From contig NC_044560.1 of assembly GCF_007565055.1 (NCBI RefSeq), positions 49,623,030 through 49,687,029 on the forward strand: DNA of 64,000 nucleotides, in the 5' to 3' direction. The stretch comes from Rhinopithecus roxellana. Lineage: Eukaryota > Chordata > Mammalia > Primates > Cercopithecidae. The notes below the pieces were generated by a model. It had not been told where the DNA came from. It worked only from the letters and a program-made list of their open reading frames with translations, and made no database searches. This document shows, piece after piece, positions 55,141 through 64,000 of this stretch (positions are counted from its first letter, which is position 1; each line of letters begins with the position of its first letter). A program made the position numbers and the translations under genes.

Positions 55141-55543
55141 CTTTCTACCTCATCATACTACCTCTTGATACCAGGATGAATTAGGGATGTCTAGTTTGGT
55201 GAAGAGAAGCATCCAGGGAGCAAGTGAAAAGTGTCTTCATGTATTGTAGGGCTATTATGATCATAGGAGTCAACCAGTTTGATGTTCCAACTGCAGAATA
55301 TATAACCAGTGGGTGGAAACACAGGGAGACAGATTGTGGCTTGACAGAGAGAATAAGTCAGTAATAGTCTAAATTTCCCAGAACTGTCTTACCTTATGAG
55401 GTAGTAGGGTCCCTGTCACTGGGGATGTAAGCACAAGCTGGGTGAGCATCTGTCAAAATGTCATAGAAGAAGTATTTGTACCTTCCCTCTCATGATGCTT
55501 TAACTGAGTGGAAGTAAGTAGGCAATCATCTTTCTTGGGTGGC
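55141..55543. other. No recognised feature
   Basis: Unassigned sequence. Confidence 0.35.
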
Positions 55544-55844
55544 TTTTTTTTTTTTTTTTTTGATGGAGTCTTGCTGTGTCATCCAGGTTGGAATGAAGTG
55601 GCATGATCTCAGCTCACTGCAACCTCTGCCTTCAGGATTCAAGAGGTTCTCCTGCCTCAACCTCTCGAGTAGGTGGGCTTACAGGCACCTGCCACCGCAT
55701 TCAGCTATTTTTTGTATTATTAATAGAGACAGAGTTTTGCCATCTTGGCCAGGCTGGTTTCCAACTCCTGACCTTAAGTGATCCTCCCGCCTTGGCCTCC
55801 CAAAGTGCTGGGATTACAGGCATGGGTCACTGTGCCCAGGCTGA
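55544..55844 (-). mobile_element. Alu SINE (J/S-type), antisense
   Basis: Poly-T from 55544, then 'gatggagtcttgctgtgtcatcc' through both arms to 'tcactgtgcccagg'. More diverged than the other AluS copies. Confidence 0.93.
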
Positions 55845-56436
55845 CTTTTGATGTTTGTTAAGAAACTGGAGATATTTCGCTTGTACAGAAAGAAGACTGA
55901 GGTGAACTCTCTGGTTTAGGGAAGAGAGAATCCACCTTACCATGGCCCCAGTGGGCTATATTAGGACCTTCCCTGGTCCTCTTAGCTGGAAGGGATTTTG
56001 CTTTTCTCTGCACACCCATATCATGTCACACTGATACCTATCTTAACACTGAGCCCTGTCCCCACTGTAGGTAAGCTGTTTATAAATGGCTAGATTTCTT
56101 CTGCTAGGGAAGCAGCAAGACATGTATACATAGAGGCGAATAGACCTGGGGGATCATCCACAATACTGTTAACTTTTCTGGGTCTCAGTTTTCTTATCTA
56201 TGTAAAAACTTCCTTATTGAGATTTGAAGTATTCAAGGAGCCTGGAATATGGTGTACTACATCCCCACCCCTCTCCAACCCTCTACAAATCATAGCATGT
56301 CTCTGGGGAGGATGCATTTCTGATTAATCAAGATATCCTTTCTACTGCTCCCCACTAACCTCTAATCCCTGCCTTCCCATCCAAACATAGATTTTCAATA
56401 TGTGGCACATGATTGGCTCTTATATTAGTCAAAAAA
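55845..56436. other. Mostly unassigned, with a MIR scrap
   Basis: 'ctgggtctcagttttcttatctatg' at about 56170-56195 is MIR sense core; the rest is unassigned. Confidence 0.4.
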
Positions 56437-56550
56437 TGAAAGGGAAAGAAAGAAGTAAATAAAAGAAAGAGAGAGAAAAAGGAAGGAAGAAATGAAGGAA
56501 GGAAAGAAGGAAGAGAGGGAGGAAGGGAAAGAAGAAAGAAAGGGAGAAAG
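56437..56550 (+). repeat. Purine-rich (GAAA/GGAA)n tract
   Basis: About 110 bp almost all A/G on the plus strand (aaagaaag, ggaaggaag, gagggagg units). Confidence 0.92.
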
Positions 56551-56644
56551 TAATTTAACACATGAATGCTCCATCCTATTTGCTACTGACCATCAGATAA
56601 GCACTCCATCTGGGTGGACATTTTTCTTGGACACACCATGGTTC

Positions 56645-56690
56645 GTGTATGTGCGTGTGTGTGTGTGTGTATGTGTGCATATGCACTTAA
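56645..56690 (+). repeat. (GT)n microsatellite, imperfect
   Basis: GTGTATGTGCGTGTGTGTGTG-like run with AT and GC interruptions. Confidence 0.85.
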
Positions 56691-57474
56691 TGGAATTGTC
56701 CACAACATGCTATAGCATGAAGAGATCTATGGGAGAAGAGAGACAACAGGAAAGAATGACTTGAACTAATCTCTCTGTAGGCAACTAATGAATGTGGCCT
56801 CTGGGGTAACAAGCCTCATACATGCTGATCTCCATCTTGAACCACTTTGGTAGGAGCAGAATGTTTCAGGTGCAGATTCTGGAAGACTTAAAAGCAGGTC
56901 TGTTTTTAAATATACCACATATTGAACTTTCTCTACTATGGGAGGCAGGCCAAGTAGTGGGTTTTGAAGGTTTTAAAGGCTCACTGGCCCTTCAAAATAT
57001 GGCTGTTATGGACATATGGTTTTAGAAGCTTTTAAAAAAGCCTTGTGGGCTTATTTTTAGAACAAACCTTAACCTTATAAAGCTTCTCAAAGGAGTCACA
57101 GAGGACCCAATCACTTGAGCCCCCTCAGAGCACCAGGCAGCTGTTCCCAGAGGCTTCCAAAACAGCCTTTCCTTGTGCTTGATGTGACCCTATCTTAGCT
57201 AAGCCTAAGATACGCTACCCCATGACAGGGTGTGTCTTTGGAGCGGGAAGAGCTGGGCCACAGGTGAGTCAGCCAAGGAGGTGGAGTTTGCTGGCCAGTG
57301 AGTGGAAACGAGAGGATCACAGACTAACAGAATTTCAAATACTCTACTGAAGTAAAGGAACCTTAAAAGTCATCCAGTCAACCCCGATTGGATGCTAAAA
57401 TCTTCCCTGAAACACACTTGTAAAGAGATGGGACCATTTGTGTTTGCACACCTCCAACGATGAGAAGAACGCTA
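56691..57474. other. No recognised feature
   Basis: About 780 bp unassigned. An AP-1/NF-E2-like site (ggtgagtcagcc) lies at about 57263-57274; single motifs like this are weak evidence. Confidence 0.35.
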
Positions 57475-57990
57475 TCTAGGCATTCATTCATTCAACACAT
57501 TTTTAGTTGATTGAACACACAAACACATTATGTGCTCAGCACTATTCAAAATGCTGGGGATATAACAGTGAGTAAAAAATAGATGCAATCTTACTACAGA
57601 CTAAAAACTGGTAGAAAAAAACAGATGGGTCAAATGATCACACCTACACCTAACTGTATGTGAAAAAATGTTATTAGAACAATCCAAGATTTATGAAAGC
57701 TTCTGACAGGATGTAAAGGATGTGTGAACATTAACAAGGCAAAAGGAAGTCAAGAGAGGACACAGAGGGCAAAGCAAACATCTCTGCAGAGGCCTTCAGG
57801 CAGGGTTTTTAGGATAAATAAAAGCAGTCCAAATGTGTGATAGAAAGTGAGGAAAGACCTGGTTTATGGCTGGGAGCATGCAAGGGGCAGAGCATGCATG
57901 ACCTTGTCGGCCATGCTGAGGATTTTGATCTTTAACCTGACACATATTGGAAGCCTCTGACTCCTTTAAAGCAGAAGATAGGTAACTCAT
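57475..57990 (-). mobile_element. L2 LINE fragment, antisense, long
   Basis: 'attcattcattcaacacat', 'gtgctcagcactattcaaaatgc', 'gggatataacagtgagtaaa', then 'atgaccttgtcggccatgctgagg' and 'ttttgatctttaacctgac' show over 500 bp of antisense L2 in order. Confidence 0.8.
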
Positions 57991-58029
57991 ACCAGAGTTG
58001 CCAGTTCATTCTCATGTTGCTAAGTGTGG

Positions 58030-58545
58030 TGGTCTTAAATCAAGTCCATAATTCTCCTCCTTTTAAAAGGCAAAACCTAGCTTCCCTCCCATGAATGTGG
58101 GTCAGACTTAGAGATTTATTTCTAATTAATAAAATGTGGTGAAAGTGATGCTATGTGACTTCTGAGGTTAGGTCATAAAAAGGATAGCTTCCACCTGGCA
58201 CTCTTTCTCTTCAGTTGCTTGCTCTGGGGGAAGTCAGCCTCCATGCTGTGAGAAAACAAGCAATCTATGGAGAAGCCTACATGGAGAGGAACCAAGGCCT
58301 CCTTCCTACAACCAGCACCAAATTGCCAGCCATATCAATTGGAAGCAGATCCTCTAGCCCCAGTCAAGCCTTCTCATGACTGTAGACCTGACTGATATCT
58401 CAGCTGTCACCTCATGACAAACCCTGAGCCAGAACCACCTGGCTAAGCTGCTCTTGAATTTCTGATTCACAGCAACTGTGAGATAATAAATGTTTATGGT
58501 TGTTTCAAATTATTGACATTAGATAACTTGGTAAGCAGCTAAGGT
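58030..58545 (+). mobile_element. Old MLT1-type MaLR LTR, sense
   Basis: 'aggttaggtcataaaaaggatagc', 'cttgctctgggggaagtcagcc', 'agatcctctagccccagtcaagcc', 'ccctgagccagaaccacctggc' and 'caactgtgagataataaatg' are diagnostic, ending near 'taacttggtaagcagc'. Confidence 0.85.
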
Positions 58546-58569
58546 GCATAACAAGGAATCGCAAGGTAT

Positions 58570-58730
58570 GGGGGTAGGAAAGCTGAGACTTTGGGGTTGT
58601 GAAGACTTCTATTTGAAATCCAACTCTTCCATTGATTGGTTATTAGACTGAAGCCATGTTCCTTTACCTTTTAGAGCTTCCATTTTTCATTTGTAACATG
58701 ACATCATGCCCATAGAACCTCCAAGATATA
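58570..58730 (+). mobile_element. MIR SINE, sense
   Basis: 'tgaaatccaactcttccattg', 'gagcttccatttttcatttgtaac' and flanks in MIR order. Confidence 0.6.
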
Positions 58731-59114
58731 GTAGTATATAGTAATTCTCAGTGTCTTTGTCTCCCTCTACTTTATATTCAGTGGAGACATACCATTTTCA
58801 AGGCTGAGAATAAAAGAAAAAATAGATTGTATTGACAACAGGTGCTGCAGAGTTTGGTGTATTGATTGCCCTAGAAAGAGTAAGCCAGAGAGCTGTTAGT
58901 CTGAGGTTGCCTTAGGCCATGTTTCATGGTAAGTACTACAGATTTTCAAGCCTATTCCTCACTTGGGTTAATTGGCTTTAAGAGTCCATCTCCTGCTATA
59001 TAAACATAATTGCCTTTTATTTATTTGAAATTTATCTCTTCATAATTTCATGTCTTATTTTCTTCATTTGCAATGCAACAAGGAAACAGATTTATGATGA
59101 GTATTCTTATGAAA
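58731..59114. other. No recognised feature
   Basis: Unassigned AT-rich sequence. Confidence 0.35.
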
Positions 59115-59250
59115 GTGATTATTTAATTATCTCTTATTATGGGCCATATATATCATTAAGACATCTTAGTTAATTCTCAAAGCACCATCCAGGAAAATCT
59201 ATTATTTGTGCAATTTTACTGATGAGAAAATAGATATAAATGCCAAGAAT
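59115..59250 (-). mobile_element. MIR SINE, antisense
   Basis: 'attctcaaagcaccatccagg' and 'caattttactgatgagaaaatag'. Confidence 0.55.
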
Positions 59251-59660
59251 ATTACTTTGCCACTTAGTATTATGTGACCTTGGCTTTTAGGTCCCTCTTA
59301 CATCTTATTATTTTTATTTTTTTGAGATGGAGTCTCACTATGTTGCCCAGGCTGGAGTGTAGCAGCGCAATCTCGGCTCACTGCAACCTCTACTTCCCAG
59401 GTTCAAGCGATTCTCCTGCCTCAGCCTCCTGAGTAACTGAGTATACAGGCAGATGCCACTATGCCCAGTTAATTTTTTTTTACATCTTATTATTAAACCT
59501 TTACATTTTAGTTTCCTCAACTGCATAATGGAGGTAAGAACAAAACCTATGGAAAATGAACTTCATGTGAATATTAAATAAGTTAACATGAATGAAATAC
59601 TTAAAACAGTGTCTGGTATATTCTGATAAATTACTGGTTAGTTTCTATCATTATTTTTCT
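59251..59660 (+). mobile_element. MIR SINE, sense, split by an Alu
   Basis: 'ttgccacttagtattatgtgacc' before the Alu and 'cattttagtttcctcaactgcataatgg', 'attaaataagttaacatg' after it form one MIR. Confidence 0.72.
59313..59480 (-). mobile_element. Right-arm-only Alu, antisense, with perfect TSD
   Basis: T-rich tail, then 'gagatggagtctcactatgttgccc' to 'ccactatgcccagttaatttttt'; the left arm is absent. The 14-bp duplication tacatcttattatt lies at 59299-59312 and 59481-59494, so this is an insertion of a 5'-truncated Alu. Confidence 0.93.
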
Positions 59661-59739
59661 AATCAGCATTTAAAAAGTTCAGAGCAAAATTTCTCTGTCA
59701 GTCATTTTGTTCCATCCATGGTATCTGTCTCCTATAATC

Positions 59740-59860
59740 ATACTCCATTTTACAGCATTTCCCACATCCATTTGATCCTTTCAACAATCCTATGACTCAG
59801 CATCACTATCGTAATTTTTCAGGTGAACAAGCTAATGCTCAGAAGGGTGAATGTGAATTG
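59740..59860 (-). mobile_element. MIR SINE, antisense
   Basis: 'tcctttcaacaatcctatgactc', 'caggtgaacaagctaatgctc' and 'gtgaattgctccaag'. Confidence 0.6.
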
Positions 59861-59864
59861 CTCC

Positions 59865-60400
59865 AAGTTCCTTTGGTTGCAAGCAACAGAAACCAACTTA
59901 CACTAGTATAAATTAAATAGAGAAATTCATCCTGAGATTCAAGTATGACTTATTAAACTGAAGTTCATGAATGGGTTACAGGGAAGAGCCCTGAAATGAC
60001 AACAAGTGCGATGAAGAAAGCCATAGCAAACTCAGGGAATGTGGCCTCTCCCCTTCTTTCCCCTTTTCTCTACTTAGTTTTAGTTAGTTTTTCTCTGCAG
60101 ACTGGCTTTCTCAGCTAATCAGTGCAAACAGTTGGAGGAACGGCAGGCTCCCAAGTTCATACGTTATTATGCCAACCACAGGGTAGATTGAATTTGTACT
60201 TCTCTTTTTGGATTCTTCATTGCCACAGATGGACCTCTGGTTGGACCAGCTTGGGTCAAGAGCCTTCACCTAAACCAGTCAAACATTGTCAAGAAGTAGG
60301 GTCACAATGTACTAACATTGCTGCTGGGAACTCACTCCTGTAGATTCTTGTAGGAAGGCCATAGGCAAGTGAAAGACACTCCAGAGGAGGCCCAGAACAT
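59865..60400. mobile_element. Old dispersed repeat, family not identified
   Basis: 'ttggttgcaagcaacagaaacc' and 'aacttacactagtataaatta' match a motif I know from old mammalian repeats, and 'atggacctctggttggaccagc' continues it. I cannot name the family, and the right end is uncertain. Confidence 0.4.
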
Positions 60401-60639
60401 GAAGTGATTTTCCTAAGCTGTTTCAAATGTTGGAGTGGCTGAGGCAGGATTCTCTTTCAAATATTCTTTTCCCATGAGATCAGCACTTTTCCCACGAGCC
60501 TTCAGTTTCTTCCTTTCAGGAGGTCAGCACCTCCTCAAGTTCCTGCTGGAGGAGATCTGGGTACTCTTCTAACTGTGGCCCTTCTGCAGATGGAGCTAGC
60601 TTCACACACAGGCAGTGTGTCTGCAGTTATTGGATATTA

Positions 60640-60960
60640 TTCTTTACTCCTCCTCCTGGTAAGAGAAGTTTGCATTCTAACCTTGGCCCTGTGACTTTCA
60701 GTGTTTCTCTGGAGCAGGAATGTACTTCTCCATATTACTGACACCAGACTTGGATATATGATTTGTTTTAGCCAATGGTACCTAAATGGGAATGATTTAG
60801 GCCAAGTACAAGCAGAAACATTAAGAACCATTTGCAAGGTTCAGCCATGTCTTTTTTTTTCTTTTCCACAATAATAGCATGTCCTAAATATGGGCTGTTC
60901 CTTCAACCTGGGTCTTGGAATGAAGAAGATACATGGAGTAGAGCCATGAACACCCTGTTG
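60640..60960 (+). mobile_element. MLT1-like LTR fragment, sense (tentative)
   Basis: 'ccttggccctgtgactttcagtg', 'gttttagccaatggtacctaaa', 'gccaagtacaagcagaaac' and 'agatacatggagtagagcc' follow the order of old MLT1 LTRs. Confidence 0.5.
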
Positions 60961-61407
60961 CTGCCTCTGACAACAACACAAGAGAGAAATGAACCTTTGG
61001 AAAATAACACATCTGAGTTCAATGTTGAGCATGCTGAGTTGAGGGGCATAGGGGATAAATTCAGTAGGATGTATTAGTTTGAATTTTAGGAAAGAGATCT
61101 GGGCAAGAGTTATTGATGGTTGTTCATCTGGCCATAGATGGTACTTGAAGCTTTGAGATTCACTGAAATCCCAAAGAGAATAGCGGCATAAAAGAGGGAG
61201 GGAATAAACATTGACTCAGCAACATTAAAGTGGTGGCAGAGGAAGAGAGGTGTGGGGAGAGCCTGGGAAGGATGGGCAGGGGAAATGGAAGCCACATAAG
61301 CATAAAGAAAAGTGAGCTATCTTCACCTCCAGCACTGGAATTGTTCTTGAGAAAGAAATCTTTTTTTTTCTTTTCTTTCAATATCACTTCATGTGAGCTT
61401 GAAAACA
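60961..61407. other. No recognised feature
   Basis: Unassigned; overlapping short ORFs on both strands lack domains. Confidence 0.35.
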
Positions 61408-61502
61408 GCCTTGTGAGGTATAGTTAGAGAATAGAAACATTTATCTCCAAGGTAGAAGTGAGGAAAACTAGGACTCAAAAGGATAAACTCCTTGCCCAAA
61501 GT
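61408..61502 (-). mobile_element. MIR SINE, antisense
   Basis: 'ccttgtgaggtatagttagag', 'gtgaggaaaactaggactcaaaag' and 'actccttgcccaaag'. Confidence 0.6.
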
Positions 61503-61504
61503 TT

Positions 61505-61985
61505 TTTAAAAATTTTCATTTGAAATTGTGGTAAACAAAACCCACATAATATAAAATTTACCATCTTTCCCACTTCTAAGTATACAGTTCAGTAGTGTTT
61601 AATATATTCACATTTTTGTGCAACCAATCTCCAGAACTTCCTCACCTTGCAAAATTGAAAATCAGTACCAATTAAACACTAACTCCCCATTCTCTTCACC
61701 CCACGTCCCTGGGAAACCACCATTCTACTTTCTGTCTCTATGGATTTGACCACTCCAGGTACCTCATATAAGTAGAATCCTATAATATTTGTCCTTTTGT
61801 GTCTGGCTTATTTTGCTTAGCATAGTGTCCTCAAGGTTCATTCATGCTGTAGGATGTATCGGAATTTCCTTCCTTTTTAGAGCTGAATAATACTCCATTC
61901 TGTATACAGACCTCATTTTGTTTGTTCATTCATTGTCAATGGACAACTGCTTCCACCTCTTGACCCCTGTGAATCATGCCTCTAA
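61505..61985 (-). mobile_element. L1M fragment, antisense
   Basis: 'aagtatacagttcagtagtg', 'aaccaatctccagaacttcc', 'gaaaccaccattctactttctg', 'aagtacctcatataag'-like block and 'gctgaataatactccattctg' are antisense L1M. Confidence 0.85.
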
Positions 61986-62563
61986 GAGCATGGGTGTGAG
62001 GCATTGTCTTTTTGAGGCAAGGAGGACAGAAGGGGGACCCTGAGAGCATGTCGTAAAGACAATAGAAAAGATTTCATTACTGCCCTGTATGAGGAAATGT
62101 GGGGAGTTTTGCTCCTGAAGGAGTCAGAGAAAGAAGAATGGAGAGGGGCCAAAAAGGAAAGGTGGACAGAGATGATCCAGGGAGGTGGGGTAGGGTAGGG
62201 ATTATCTGGGGTGAAGGGGCCAATGAAATTTGTCTATTGTTTTGTGGTCAAAGAACAGAGGTATTTAGTGTTCAATATAAAGTGGTTAAAGTGCATATTT
62301 TGTTTCACTCTTCCTTCTTAGCACATTTTAGGAAAATCTCCTATACATAAATGTGCTGTATGAGTTAGTTTTTGGTGGTAACTGAAGAAAAGGTTAGTTT
62401 CCCATCCAGGTTGACATGGAATAGCCAGAGCAAGTGAACAGGGGAGGACAACACAAGCTATACACTGTCCCATGCAGGGAGATGCAGGGAGGCAGTTGTT
62501 TCCAGAGGTAAATACAAGACTGCAAGCCCCCCGGAAGTTCACAGACATTTGGGGGAGGGATCT
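61986..62563. other. No recognised feature
   Basis: Unassigned; G-rich plus strand around 62100-62220. Confidence 0.35.
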
Positions 62564-62623
62564 GGACTTCCATGGAACCCACTTTAGGGCTTTGAACTTC
62601 CATGGAACACAGTTGGGAGCTTT
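62564..62623 (+). repeat. Imperfect 30-bp tandem duplication
   Basis: Units 62564-62593 and 62594-62623 share 24 of 30 bases, each starting g[ga]acttccatggaac and ending gcttt. Confidence 0.8.
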
Positions 62624-62643
62624 GAGTCAATCTTGTCTAGATC

Positions 62644-62813
62644 AGTGCTTCTTAAACTTGAGTGTGCCCAAGCATTGCTGAGGGTCTTGACCAGGTGCAG
62701 ATTGTGATTCCATTACTTGCTGTGGGCCTGGGATTCTGCATTCCAAATGATCTCAAGCACATAGGTGATGGTGCTGCTGCTGGTCTGTGGACCACACTTT
62801 GGGTTGTAGGGCT
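62644..62813 (+). mobile_element. MER5A-type hAT DNA transposon
   Basis: 'cagtgcttcttaaacttgagtgtg', 'gaccaggtgcagattgtgattcc' and 'gctggtctgtggaccacacttt' follow MER5A. Opposite orientation to the copy at 54547-54732. Confidence 0.8.
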
Positions 62814-63901
62814 ACAGATCTTAAAAGGTTGGGAAAGTCCTGGTGGCAATCATGGCATCCCCCTTCCCCCATCATGACCCATATACCATTTCCTGAGAAA
62901 ACAGGGCTCTCCTACCCTCTCAGAGCAAGGCTGTGACAGAGAAGGTCACGAAGAGCCTCTGCTCTCTTGTTAATCATCCGTACCCCAGTCCCTCCTCCAT
63001 CCCCCACTCCTACAGGGTGGAGGTCACACTGGGGTGCATTGAGTAGCCCATTCTGCATGCTTTGGCCCAGGTTATCAGAACAACAAACAGCAGGGGAGAC
63101 ACCAAAGACTCTTTCTCCATGGTTGGCCTCAGGGTTCCTTCTCCCAGGAAGATGGACAGAGGTGAAGAAAAATTGAAAACTGGTATTTTTCTTCAGAAAA
63201 GTCACTCTGGGGAGCCAAGCATTACTTGAGTACTTGGTTGTGAGAGGGCTGTGTGGTAAACTCCCTTGTTTTCAACAGATGTTGAAGGAGTCTGAGCCAG
63301 AGTTCAGGAAAAATGTTCTCTCTACATAGCTACCCCAGCCGCTGAGCTGTGATAAAGTTGGCTAAACTACATTCAGGTCAAGTCAGGCCTTGGTAACCTC
63401 AAAGAAACATCAAAATTTACTGAATGTGAAGTGGAAATGTGAAGTGGCTGGAGAGCATCCAACGAGAGGAAGAGGAGGGGACCTCACTGAACAGGGCGCC
63501 TAGCCTGATTCCAGCCCTGTGCTAGGAGCTTCAGGGTCTAAGAACTTCAGGTCCTGTATACATGATCAGTGAATCCCCCTGCTGCTTTCCTTTGCTGGGG
63601 GAGGTGAGGACAGCCCAGCTCACTCAAGATGGTCTTACTATGGCAAGATCATCTTCGCTTACAGCTGAAATCTGCCCTTCTAAAATATCCATGCTGTGGG
63701 CTTCTGTGCTAATGCTGCCCTTCATAGCCACAGTGAGCAGGACAGCATCACGTCTCGGCAATACATTTCACAGTTAACAAAGTGCATCATGGTCATATCC
63801 ATTGGCCTATCTCATTTTAGAACTACCTGGGAGAAAACAGGGGGCAAGTATTCTCCAAGGCTTGGATTAGGACATGGAAACCTTAATATGCTGCTTGGAC
63901 T
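62814..63901. other. No recognised feature (about 1.1 kb)
   Basis: No repeat family or supported gene. Short ORFs (for example 62912-63205 -, 63562-63777 +) show no domain. Confidence 0.4.
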
Positions 63902-64000
63902 CATGGTAAAGTCACAGGCACTAGAGTCTGATGGCCTAGGTTCAAAGCCCAGCTGCTCATTAGCTGTGTGTCTTTGGACAAGTCCCTCAAGCTCTGCAAG
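63902..64000 (+). mobile_element. MIR SINE, sense, cut by right edge
   Basis: 'catggtaaagtcacaggcactag', 'gtctgatggcctaggttcaaag', 'ctgctcattagctgtgtgtc' and 'acaagtccctcaagctctg' are MIR 5' and core. Confidence 0.82.

Noticed and set aside
57263..57274. AP-1/NF-E2-like site as an enhancer
   Set aside because: A single short motif occurs often by chance; no cluster or other support in the sequence.
1..64000. CRISPR array, operon, phage or bacterial mobile system
   Set aside because: The sequence is mammalian throughout: dense Alu, MIR, L1, L2 and MaLR, no prokaryotic gene structure.

Overview
This is primate nuclear DNA, most likely from an Old World monkey. It is packed with Alu, L1, MaLR/MLT1, MIR and L2 repeats. 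The most informative marker is the antisense Alu at 226-513: its 'gtggccggatctcag' and 'ccacctcgcccagctagttttttt' blocks are the variants I associate with the cercopithecid AluYR lineage, not with human AluY. I see no functional protein-coding gene, no rRNA or tRNA gene and no CRISPR array. The window reads as intergenic or intronic DNA, so every gene-like entry below is a transposon-derived relic or a tentative exon-like ORF.

Layout. 1-1060 is the 3' end of a sense L1 split by the AluYR-type insertion. 2640-8853 holds a near full-length antisense L1 with target-site duplications, a 5' UTR (with a truncated ORF0), ORF1, ORF2 and a G-rich 3' UTR. Both ORFs are broken, but 920 codons covering reverse transcriptase and the C-terminal domain stay open. 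9-21 kb is old sequence: L2, MIR, L1M, two AluJ copies, one MST LTR, a polypurine tract and a large CT microsatellite. About 22-25.6 kb is a decayed ERVL-class retroviral internal region with RT-, integrase- and dUTPase-like remnants, split by an AluS. 26-37 kb is a mosaic of MIR, L2, Alu and MaLR LTRs, including a nested pair at 33.2-34.1 kb, and a second long CT/GA microsatellite that interrupts an L2. 37.5-39.0 kb is the longest stretch without a recognisable repeat.

40.6-46.7 kb carries an L1M fragment and a second antisense L1PA/PB-type element. That element has an AluY insertion, a perfect 88-bp duplication, an AT-rich palindromic insertion and an internal deletion of about 2 kb that joins ORF1 in frame to ORF2. 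47-64 kb returns to MIR, L2, MLT1 and MER5A relics, with a right-arm-only Alu inserted in a MIR.

Nothing here suggests a new multi-gene system. The interest lies in transposon history (nesting, template-switch-like rearrangements, ORF decay), in non-B-DNA-prone tracts, and in a few repeat-free or exon-like stretches that could be checked by cross-species alignment and RNA evidence. Repeat family names come from remembered consensus features, not a database search; subfamily labels are approximate.
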